Positions 32,273-41,045 of a DNA stretch of 64,000 nt are shown here, in pieces. The position numbers and the translations under genes were made by a program. Within the stretch, counting starts at the first letter, position 1, and the number at the start of each line of letters is the position of its first letter. This DNA is from Histomonas meleagridis (Eukaryota > Parabasalia > Tritrichomonadida > Dientamoebidae). The notes below the pieces were generated by a model. That model searched no databases, was not told the origin of the DNA, and saw only the letters and a program-made list of their open reading frames with translations. Where the stretch lies: contig WSYJ01000157.1 of assembly GCA_020186115.1 (NCBI GenBank), positions 744,001-808,000 on the forward strand, given 5' to 3'.

Positions 32273-33681
32273 ACAGCACTTATGATTGCATCTGAAAAAG
32301 GTTATACAGAAATTGTTAAATTGCTTCTTGATCAAGAAGGAATTGATGTTAATGCTAAATCTATTTATTTGTTTTAAATAAAATTTATTTTTATAATTTA
32401 ATATTTCAAAATAATATTTGGGAATTATTTAAATTATTTTGGACAGCACTTATTAGAGCATCTGATAATGGTCATACAGAAATAGTTAAATTACTTCTTG
32501 AACAAGAAGGAATTGATATTAATGCTAAAAATATTGATTTTTTTTATTTGATATTTATTTTAATAATTTTATATTTCAAAATAACATTTGGAAATTGTTT
32601 AAAATATTTGAAACTGCACTTATTTTAGTATCTTCAAATGGTCACATAGATATAGTTAAAATACTTCTTGAACAAGAAGGAATTGATATTAATGCTAAAG
32701 ATATTTTTTTGTTTTATTTAAAATTTATTTTAACAATTTAATATGTCAAAATAATATTTGGAAATTATTTATATTATTTAATACAGCACTTATGAAATCA
32801 TCTGAAAATGGTCATACAGAAATAGTTAAATTGCTTCTTGAACATAAAGAAATTGATGTTAATGCTCAAAATAACATTTATTTTGATGACATATATTTTC
32901 ATAAAATTATTTAATAATTAATTAAATTATTTTGGACTGCACTTATATTTGCATCTAGATTTGGTTATATCAATATTGTCAAATTGCTACTAGAGCAAGA
33001 AAAAATTGATATCAATATTAAAAATGTTCTTTATTTTTTAGTAATGTTCATTTTAATAATTTGGTATTTCAAAATAATATATGGAAATTATTAAAATTAT
33101 TTAAAACATCACTTATGATTGCATCTGAAAATGGTTACATAAATATCGTTAAATTGCTTCTTGATCAAGGAGGAATTGATATTAATAGTAAAAATATTTA
33201 TTTATCATATTTTTTATTTATTTTAATAATATGATATTCCAAAATAATATTTGGAAATTATTTGAATTATTTAAAACAGCACTTATTTTAGCATCTAAAA
33301 ATGGATTTACTTCGATAGTTAAATTACTTCTTCAACATGAAAGTATTGATATTAATGCGCAGACCTTTTTTTTATTTCATTTTATATTTATTTTAATAAT
33401 ATTATATTTTAATATGATATTTGGGGTTTATTCATCTGAATTATTACAGCACTTATGGAAGCATGTAAAAGTAATCACACAGAAATAGTTAAATTACTTC
33501 TAGAGCAAAAAGATATTGACATTAATATTAAAAATTTTTATATGTTTTATTTGAAATTTCATTTTCTGGCATTGGATTTCTCAGCAAAATTTGGAAATTA
33601 TTGAAACAATTTTATACAGCACTTCATTTTGCATCACAAAATCCCATAAAAGATTTAATTCGTTCTAAGCTCGAAAGTTAA
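32273..33681 (+). repeat. Ankyrin-core tandem array 2 (170-nt period)
   Basis: Nine ankyrin cores, all open, with starts at 32273, 32443, 32613, 32783, 32936, 33106, 33276, 33446 and 33616. The period is 170 nt except one 153-nt step. The spacers, including the one before the first core, are 83 nt in eight of nine cases and 66 nt in the other, even where their sequences have diverged strongly (33540-33615 for example). The first two cores and spacers correspond to units 2 and 3 of array 1, so the two loci share ancestry. The array ends with LHFASQNPIKDLIRSKLES and TAA at 33679. Confidence 0.85.
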
Positions 33682-33776
33682 AACGAATTATTTCATTTAA
33701 TGTAAATAATAATTCTACAAAATAATATGCACATAAAATATTCAACAATAAAAAATATTTTTTAAAGAAGATCGTT

Positions 33777-35153
33777 TTATTGTTTTGATAATATTTCCTG
33801 TAATCTTTCAGCCATTTCTTGTATTCTATCATCAGGAATTGGCGTTTTAATTACGCTTAAAATCTGTTGTATCACCATTTGTATTGGGTTATGCGCTTCC
33901 ATTGCATAGCCCTGTGGTGTTGCAGAAGCAGGCCAAACGGAGAACATTGGCATTTTATTGTTTGGCAAACTCACTCCTGAAACTTGTTGATTCTTCGGAT
34001 CGAATTCGTAAAATTTTATTTGGTTAAATTCGCCCAATAGTTCCATCAAAATTTTTGTGTTACTTAATGATATGTCATATTTAGGCATTGAAGGATTACC
34101 TAATAAAATAATTGTGTCTGTATTCGGATCGGTGACGGTTTTGACAAAATCGGTTGATTTCAGTTTTTCAATTGAATTGTTTGTGTTCTTATTTGGTCGC
34201 TCACCTAAAATTCGTAATTTAAGCCACGTAAGAACTGATTCAGGTTTGTTCTCGTTATGATAGGATTCCAGTTTGATTCGTTTGGCTTTGTTATGTAATG
34301 CAAAAACTGGCGATTTAATGCTTGTGATTTTGAGTTGTGATACTGTATGCGTACAACGGAAGAAATCACAAAATTGAAACGTTAAATTGGTTCCAAATGT
34401 CTTTTGGACATAATTAAAGACACGACTAATCTCCATAAGATGCATTGGATCACGATCATCAATTAAAGCAATTAATGTACATGTGGTAGGTGTAAGGCCT
34501 ATTTGGTCTGTGGTATGAATATGTTGATATGGTGAAATAAGAAGATTTGAGATTTCTGTGGAATTGATAGTTGTAAGGTTTTTAAAGAGCCAACTTTCAT
34601 AGTTAGTTAACGTGGCTGTGGGAAAGTCAAGTTTTTCAACAACTGATGGATCTGAAATTATTCCAATATCAAGAAGTCCTCCAAAATTGTCTATGAGATC
34701 CATATGTTCATCGGCAATTTCTTGTGACTTGAGAATGAGGGTTGGCTTTTTTTTATGTTGAAAATCAAAAACGTCAAATGTTGTATTTAAATAAGTGACG
34801 TCACTTGAAAAAAGTTCTTCACACAAATTTGAAATTGCAGATGACGTCCAGCCTCCATAATAAAATGATCGAAGTTGTCCCATTCGAAAGATTGCAATTG
34901 TTGGAGCATAATTTATTTTATATTTTTCAGCAACCTTTTTTGATGAAATAATATCTACAGACAATGTTCCTACTGCTCCTTGATACTTTAAAGATATTTC
35001 GTCTAATGCAGTTAAAATTCGATTGCATTGAGTACAATGTTTTGAAGTAAATAAAACAAACGTAATTGGGTTGTTCTTTACAAGCTTTTCAAAGTTGGCT
35101 GTGCTTGCTTGTGTTGTTTTGGAACAAGCTAAAGAAAGCAAGATAAAAAACAT
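33777..35153 (-). CDS. Thioredoxin-domain protein, PDI-like
   Basis: A 458-aa secretory-pathway protein. A signal peptide (MFFILLSLACS) is followed by a thioredoxin domain at about residues 15-120 with active site KHCTQCNR and the cis-proline segment KINYAPTIAIFRMGQ. The remaining ~330 residues look like further degenerate thioredoxin folds without CxxC, as in PDI-family proteins. The active site CTQC departs from the usual CGHC, and there is no KDEL-type retention signal at the C-terminus (ends EILSKQ), so redox strength and location are uncertain. The family helps disulfide formation in the ER. Confidence 0.7.
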   Translation of the reverse strand: MFFILLSLACSKTTQASTANFEKLVKNNPITFVLFTSKHCTQCNRILTALDEISLKYQGAVGTLSVDIISSKKVAEKYKINYAPTIAIFRMGQLRSFYYGGWTSSAISNLCEELFSSDVTYLNTTFDVFDFQHKKKPTLILKSQEIADEHMDLIDNFGGLLDIGIISDPSVVEKLDFPTATLTNYESWLFKNLTTINSTEISNLLISPYQHIHTTDQIGLTPTTCTLIALIDDRDPMHLMEISRVFNYVQKTFGTNLTFQFCDFFRCTHTVSQLKITSIKSPVFALHNKAKRIKLESYHNENKPESVLTWLKLRILGERPNKNTNNSIEKLKSTDFVKTVTDPNTDTIILLGNPSMPKYDISLSNTKILMELLGEFNQIKFYEFDPKNQQVSGVSLPNNKMPMFSVWPASATPQGYAMEAHNPIQMVIQQILSVIKTPIPDDRIQEMAERLQEILSKQ

Positions 35154-35748
35154 TTATCAAATTCTATGGGTTCGACCAAATTAAAAAAAGTCAAAAAAAT
35201 GCTCAATTTATGCAAATAAAATAACTTGTTCAGAAACATTTCTCATGTACATATCACAAACTAATTATAATATGATTACATTTATTATTAATTTTTAATT
35301 TCAAACATTTAAACACTGTATCTCAACATACCACTTAATCAAATTTCTTATTTCCACCACATGTTCCTAAAAAGAACTTTAGTAAAAATCGTGCAATCTG
35401 TGGATGCAAAATTATTTGATACGTATCTCATAATTTTCCAAAAATGACTTCATGTAAAATACCATTTCTTATTTCGTTTTACTCTGTTGTGTTACACACA
35501 AAAATTAAAATCATTACCTTTGTTAGCTTGATGATTTAACATCAGACTCGTATTCGGATAGCAATGTTAAATTGAATTCAAAAACAACTTGTTCAAGCTC
35601 CATAAACAAGAGGCAACATGTTAAATAAAAAATGTCTTAATTTTCTTTTTATTTAAATATTGTATTTTTTCCCAAGATAAAAGACCGTTTAAAAACGATA
35701 AATCACCTGACCAGTAAATTAACGTACATTTTAAACCGGCAGAAGAGA
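35154..35748. promoter_or_regulatory. Divergent spacer
   Basis: 595 bp between the PDI-like gene (minus) and the gene at 35749 (plus). AAGACCGTTTAAAAACGATA at about 35680-35699 is a pair of Myb-type boxes close to the plus-strand start. No coding signal. Confidence 0.45.
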
Positions 35749-36450
35749 ATGGAAGAATGCAATGTTTCCAGTTCTAAATCGAAATGGAATAAAAATAATT
35801 CTTCTCCTAAATTACAAAGCAAAGTAGCATACCAAAAATATGCAATAAGATCCCAAGAAAATATCACATGTTTTAAAACAAAGTCAAAACAAATAAGAAT
35901 TACAAAGTCTTCGTGGACACAAGATGTTTCAAAAACAAGGAACGAAGAAACAATAAAATTTTTAACAGGAACCAATAAAGAATTGAACTTATCACAACTT
36001 AAAAACATTTTACAGACTATTGGTATTACTTCAAATAGTACAATAAAGAAAATTCAACAAATGTTGCCAACGTCTGATGGAATTTTTCTTTTATCTGATC
36101 TTCAACAATTTTTGATATCAACAGTCAATAGCGAAAATCCCACAAACTTTCAACTTTCATTGCGCCCAACAATTATGGCCACTATAATGAATCGAAAACT
36201 TCAGTTATCTCCAATTCGAAAAATCCAACGAACAGATCATACATCACATTCGATTCCTGTAATAAAAACTGCCAATAAAACAGATATTGTTAATTATGCA
36301 TCAGAAGAAAGCTCATCACCTGATTATGATAGTGAAGAATCGTCTTCTTATTGCTACAGTGAAATTTCTGAAAGCGAAATTCCATATGTTAAAAAGCCTA
36401 AAAAGGGTACAAAATATCTACCAGAGTTCTATGATAACTTGTTGTTATAA
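35749..36450 (+). CDS. Hypothetical protein, 233 aa
   Basis: No family recognised. The N-terminus is basic and Lys/Ser-rich (residues 1-70). The middle (residues 70-130) is a helical region with LNLSQLKNILQTIGI and SDGIFLLSDLQQFLI, spaced like a degenerate EF-hand pair but without calcium-ligand residues. The C-terminus has acidic Ser-rich strings (ASEESSSPDYDSEESSSYC). The ATG and upstream Myb-type boxes support it as a gene. Confidence 0.6.
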   Translation: MEECNVSSSKSKWNKNNSSPKLQSKVAYQKYAIRSQENITCFKTKSKQIRITKSSWTQDVSKTRNEETIKFLTGTNKELNLSQLKNILQTIGITSNSTIKKIQQMLPTSDGIFLLSDLQQFLISTVNSENPTNFQLSLRPTIMATIMNRKLQLSPIRKIQRTDHTSHSIPVIKTANKTDIVNYASEESSSPDYDSEESSSYCYSEISESEIPYVKKPKKGTKYLPEFYDNLLL

Positions 36451-36943
36451 AAATTGTTTGTATGTTACAATATATGATATTTTTTTTAAATGTTTTATAT
36501 ACATAAATATTTTTGTTTTTATTTTTGATTAAAGTTTTAAATTTTTTAAAATTTATATTGAAGTTTTTTTACAAATCATTTATCAATATATTGTAATTTG
36601 TTCGTGTAAAACCTTAAAATAAAGTCAAATATTATTAATAAAATGTTTACTGAAATATTTTTATAAAATACATTCCATTATCATAGAATAATATGGAAGA
36701 AAATTATCTATGACTTGTATAATATTTAAGATTATTTTACAAAAGATTAATAAAAAGAATACAAATAATTTTTGTAATACAAGTGTGCGTCTTATGAAAA
36801 CATGATACATTAATAATATTATTATAGAACTTGATTAAAACATATCCTTTTAATTTATTTCATCATGTTATCTAAATTTTTTTTATGCTTATTATTTGAA
36901 TTAAAAGTGGCCATTTTTAATTTTGGAGAATTTTTAATTAAAC
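36451..36943. other. AT-rich intergenic spacer
   Basis: Nearly 500 bp of very AT-rich sequence between two plus-strand genes. I see no feature beyond a probable polyadenylation region near 36520-36550. Confidence 0.5.
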
Positions 36944-38899
36944 ATGGAAAATCAAGAAGATTCTTCCACAAATATTAATTCTTATAAACCTTTTCTATTT
37001 GAAAGGGTAAAGTGTAGTGGTGCTGACAAAGAAAAAATTAAATTAGATATTTACATTAAATCAAATTCATATAAACATTTTCATTCTAATGATAATTCAG
37101 CTTCTTCATGCAATCCTTTTCTTAGCCAACGTCAAATTACCAAAAATCATCTACGTATTACACCGTTTTTACCATTATCAAGCAATCGTTCATTACATAA
37201 AATGGCCCATGATTTTATGCACAGTAACACCAACTTATCACAGTATTTCCCAAATCTTCAAAAATCTACTCCAATTCAGCGTACATTATCTAAATTGTCA
37301 GATAAACTTCGAGTTCCACAATTCCAATGTTTTTTATCATATTTCAAGTTATCCAATGAATCGCTTTCATTACAGCGCCGAATATATTTATCTATTATGA
37401 ACATTGTTGGTCGTAATTATTCTGCAATTCCATTCATCTCACAAATTTTCCCACGTGCACAACTCGATCAAATGTATGAAGACTCATCAGAAGAAACACG
37501 CTCTGCCGTTCTATATGACTTCCAAAGCCCTCCAAATAACGCAGTTGTCACTAAAGCCACATTTCTCAACATCATCTCAATGCGCATTCCCGAGTTCATA
37601 AACACTCAAAAGATACCTCGCGAACGGGCGTTGCCTCGGTACACGATCAGGAAGCCACTGAACCCTCCGAAATCGTTCACTAAGTCATACATATATCGCG
37701 AGTCCGAATTACAGAGTAATGTTTTCGACTCATCGATTTTGAACTCCGAATACGTATCATTGTACGTTGGATCAGAAAGTGGAAACGAGAATAACCGAGA
37801 CGAAAAACTCGTGGGCTTAATCGAGCAATATTTTTTGGACACATCGAAAGTTCCGACTTATCACGTCGAAATGGAAAACTTGAAATTAGCTTATTCATTA
37901 TTATCTACGCATCAATATTTCGAGTATAATCGATTCCCTTTTTATCTTAGGAGATCCGTCAAAATGATCTTCGATAAAAGGGCAAATAAGTTGTTAAAAG
38001 AAATGAAGAAAAATTACGAAAATTGCGCGCCAATCGTTGCCGATTATTTTTATAATACTTTGATGAAATTCGTTGTGGCTATGCCTAAATACATGGAGTT
38101 CTTTGCTGGAAGGAATTCCGTAAACGCTGCTTATAAACATTATAAATTCGCTGATAACGCAAAAGATAAAACTCTTTCGATGTACAAAAACGAATCCTTT
38201 GAAATTTCAATAGAACCGACATGCAATTACACATTGAAATTTCTGAAGGCGTACATTGAAAAAGTTTACCGCAACGACTTTTCAATTCTATTCAATTTAA
38301 TTGAAAGCCCAAAACGAGAATTTTATACAATTCGAATATTTGGTGCAGCGATTGCTTATATCCCAGAGATTAATAAATTATTTGAAAAGTTTGACGAAGA
38401 AATGGAAAATGAAATGCATGATATGTTAAGTTTAATTGGGAAAGATAACATTTTATTGGAAATCAGTGAAAAATTATGCGAAAGAGGCGATAGCGAATAT
38501 TGTAATTTCATGACTTCTGGCGCGCCGCTTTCGATGAAACTATTCTTAAAGTTCGCTGTCTCATTTAATAACTCATATAAGTTCGAAATGAATGCGGAAA
38601 AATTCCCATGCACAACAAGAACGGGAATGAAATTAATGGAAACAGTGAACGAGTTTTCGAGAATTGTAATACTATTTCTGAACAATCATGAAACTTTGGC
38701 GCTGTACGCATTATATTCAACAAATGCTTTCATGAGGAAAAAGAAGTATTTGTTGGAGGCAAAACAGATATTAAACGGAAGAGATGTGCTAAGTGTGGAA
38801 AAAGATGAAAATATATTTAGAATGAAAATAATTAAAAACGAATTAAATCTATTCAACAATTCATTTAATTTGTTTTTAGGCGCGACACCAACACAATAA
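36944..38899 (+). CDS. Hypothetical protein, 651 aa
   Basis: No family recognised. Residues 1-140 are Ser/Asn-rich. A helical middle begins at LQRRIYLSIMNIVGRNYSAI. The C-terminal ~350 residues are a long run of amphipathic helices (YNTLMKFVVAMPKYMEFFAG, NYTLKFLKAYIEKVYRNDF, RTGMKLMETVNEFSRIVIL). This could be a helical GTPase-regulator or scaffold domain, but I see no diagnostic motif. Nt 37560-37860 are more GC-rich than either flank, as in several other genes here. The stop is TAA. Confidence 0.6.
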   Translation: MENQEDSSTNINSYKPFLFERVKCSGADKEKIKLDIYIKSNSYKHFHSNDNSASSCNPFLSQRQITKNHLRITPFLPLSSNRSLHKMAHDFMHSNTNLSQYFPNLQKSTPIQRTLSKLSDKLRVPQFQCFLSYFKLSNESLSLQRRIYLSIMNIVGRNYSAIPFISQIFPRAQLDQMYEDSSEETRSAVLYDFQSPPNNAVVTKATFLNIISMRIPEFINTQKIPRERALPRYTIRKPLNPPKSFTKSYIYRESELQSNVFDSSILNSEYVSLYVGSESGNENNRDEKLVGLIEQYFLDTSKVPTYHVEMENLKLAYSLLSTHQYFEYNRFPFYLRRSVKMIFDKRANKLLKEMKKNYENCAPIVADYFYNTLMKFVVAMPKYMEFFAGRNSVNAAYKHYKFADNAKDKTLSMYKNESFEISIEPTCNYTLKFLKAYIEKVYRNDFSILFNLIESPKREFYTIRIFGAAIAYIPEINKLFEKFDEEMENEMHDMLSLIGKDNILLEISEKLCERGDSEYCNFMTSGAPLSMKLFLKFAVSFNNSYKFEMNAEKFPCTTRTGMKLMETVNEFSRIVILFLNNHETLALYALYSTNAFMRKKKYLLEAKQILNGRDVLSVEKDENIFRMKIIKNELNLFNNSFNLFLGATPTQ

Positions 38900-39233
38900 C
38901 TTCTCATATATTTTAAATTGTCTAAATAAACATAAATATGAAACTTAAGTTACTGTTCACTTCAAAAAAGGTCAGGTTTTCTTTGCCAATAAGAATAATT
39001 TATATTTTTTGCTTAATGCAACTTCAACATGAAGAAATGTCTCATTATGTTACATAGAAAATTCTTTAGCAAACGATACATATCGGAGCGGTTATGAATT
39101 CATTTCGTTTTACGTTTGAAACATCGATTTTTCACATTTAAAACAAAACGAAAACATCACAGTGCAGAAGTATTACACGAAACAAAAATAAATTTTATGA
39201 GTTTACAAATTTTATTATTATTAATAAAACAAA
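38900..39233. other. Convergent spacer
   Basis: 334 bp between the 651-aa hypothetical gene (plus) and TAF6 (minus). No coding signal. Confidence 0.5.
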
Positions 39234-40561
39234 CTAATTAGCAGACACGAACGAAAGCATCTGTGAATAATCGAAGAAAGCCACCAGTCTCTCGAACATT
39301 ATTTCCTTTTCCTTTGATAGCGATGGTTGTTCACCCTCTTTATGCATTGATGTTTCAGCGTGTAAACACATTGCGCAAATTCTGAACAGTAAACCATTCA
39401 ATCTAACCGCCTTTTCTCTCACAATTCCATCGATCGAATTCAATTCAATTTGCAGCGCTTCGAGAAAAGGCGGCAAGTCCGGAAGCAGGAACTCTGTTAT
39501 GAGCTCGTTGCCGAGTGCCTGCATCCCGAGGAGTGCACCATATTGTGCGTTTCTATGTGACTTAGGACTAAAAAACGTGTTTTTTAAGTCTTGTAATAAT
39601 TTGATTTTTAAATGTGGATATGTTTGGTCATACCTGGCAACTATCAATGATAAGAAATCCGCTGACTCCTCCCTGAACGCTGTTGGATCTTCGCCGTCAT
39701 TTGCCGAATTAAATGTTTCTGTTAATAATATTGATAATGAAAATGAGATTAAATGTTCAATGTAAGGCTCCATGTTTAAGCTTGGGTTTAAAAAAAGCAA
39801 TTTACAGTAAAATAACATTCGGCGTTGTTGACCATATAATGAACAATTCGGAATGAGTTGGAGAAAAAATGGTACAAGTGGTTGTATGGCGGCAGAGCTA
39901 CGGAGTGTTTGATAGCTAGCGTTGGAGTTTTGGCTACTGTACATAAGACTATCAAAGAAATCTTTGAGATTGGTCGGAATTTGATTATTAACACCTAACA
40001 AAAGAATGCTTTGGTCAAGTGCTGCTGCTTGAGGTGGTGGCTCTATTAATATGTTTGGAATTTCGTTGTTATCACTATGTGTTAGAATTTAATAATTTGC
40101 TATTCCTTGAAATAATAAAAAAGGAATAGCAAAAAAACATACTTTTGATTCTCTTCGAGTTTGGGTTGGATCCCTTGGATGCAAAGCCAATGAAATTTAA
40201 AAAGTTTTTCATGGGGATATTCAGGTAGCCGCCGATGCAAATATGTTTGCAACGGAATCTGTGGTTCATCGCATACATAAATTGATTCATCTTCTTGAAG
40301 GGGTACATAATCATAAACCTGATTTATTGAATGATACCCTATTAAAGGATCCATACGACGTGATGCGAGGGCGTCATTAATGTCTGTTATTCTGAGGTTT
40401 GAACGGAAGTTGTGTTGACGAATTCGATTTGCAATTTCGATGATTGGAGTAATGAAAGTGCCAATAATTTCGTAGGCAAAATCACTTACTTTTTCATGGG
40501 GGACAATAGGCATACAACCAAGAGACTGCGTGATTTCATCGACAGCAGTCGTCAGTTCCAT
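39234..40561 (-). CDS. TAF6: TFIID subunit TAF6, spliced (two exons)
   Basis: Exons 40561-40143 and 40074-39234 join in frame into a 419-aa protein. Residues 8-75 are a histone-fold (FAYEIIGTFITPIIEIANRI, ITDINDALASRRMDPLIGYH). Then comes the TAF6-specific linker with IPLQTYLHRRLPEYP and FKFHWLCIQGIQPKLEEN, nearly the same as human TAF6. The second exon is the helical HEAT-like C-terminal domain. TAF6 pairs with TAF9 and is a core of TFIID/SAGA. Exon 1 ends with two bases of an Asn codon completed by exon 2. The last ~300 nt are GC-rich. The gene is divergent from CPSF100. The family call rests mainly on exon 1 and is strong. Confidence 0.88.
40075..40142 (-). other. Spliceosomal intron in TAF6
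   Basis: A 68-nt intron read on the minus strand: GTATGT at 40142-40137 and TTCTAACACATAG ending at 40075. Both match the conserved parabasalid 5' site and the combined branch-point/3' site (ACTAACACACAG). Removal joins the TAF6 histone-fold exon to its HEAT exon in frame. An internal GCTATTCC/GGAATAGC pair can form a hairpin (about 40129-40101). Confidence 0.92.
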
Positions 40562-41045
40562 CCAAATGTATTCAAACAGACACTCTCAAATTTATCTAGA
40601 TTTTCGCTGGCTTGTTTTTTGAAAAGTGAACTGTCGCAGAGAACGTTAACGTTTTCATTCAAAATTCGCTTTTTCTTAACAAAAGAATTCAAACCGTTAG
40701 AAAAACAATCGGTTTTGAAAAGTTGTATAAAATCAAAGAAAACCTTTTTACACCAAAAAGTCGATAAAATAAATTTACTAAGCTTCAAAATAAAAATTTT
40801 GGTGTTATCTAATTCGGTAATATGGTCTTCTTGATTATTTTATTATAATTTTAAAATAAATTATATTATTTGGAAATGTATCAAAAAATGATTAAAATGT
40901 AAATTTGAATTTTACTAAATTCTAAATAATATATAACACTAAAATTCGGAAAATTAATGAATTAGATATTTTTAATATACACATTTTGATTTTTTTCTTT
41001 TTTTTTCTTTTTTGACTTAGTTTGTTTAAAATCCAAAGCCAATCA
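40562..41045. promoter_or_regulatory. Divergent promoter region, TAF6 / CPSF100
   Basis: 484 bp between divergent genes. On the TAF6 side, GAGAACGTTAACGTTTTC (about 40638-40655) and AACCGTTAG (about 40693) are strong Myb-type boxes. On the CPSF100 side, a long T-rich run (40985-41012) precedes the start. Confidence 0.45.

Noticed and set aside
25586-33681. Canonical GT-AG introns between ankyrin cores
   Set aside because: No spacer shows GTATGT near its start or the CTAACACATAG-type end, and several 3' junctions lack AG. I therefore report the array as unexplained instead of annotating introns.
25586-33681. CRISPR or CRISPR-like array
   Set aside because: The repeats are 170 nt and ankyrin-coding in a eukaryotic genome; spacers are related to one another, not unique.
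40412-40834. Plus-strand open frame over the TAF6 5' end
   Set aside because: It is antisense to TAF6 exon 1 and its promoter, with no domain and no codon bias; a shadow frame.
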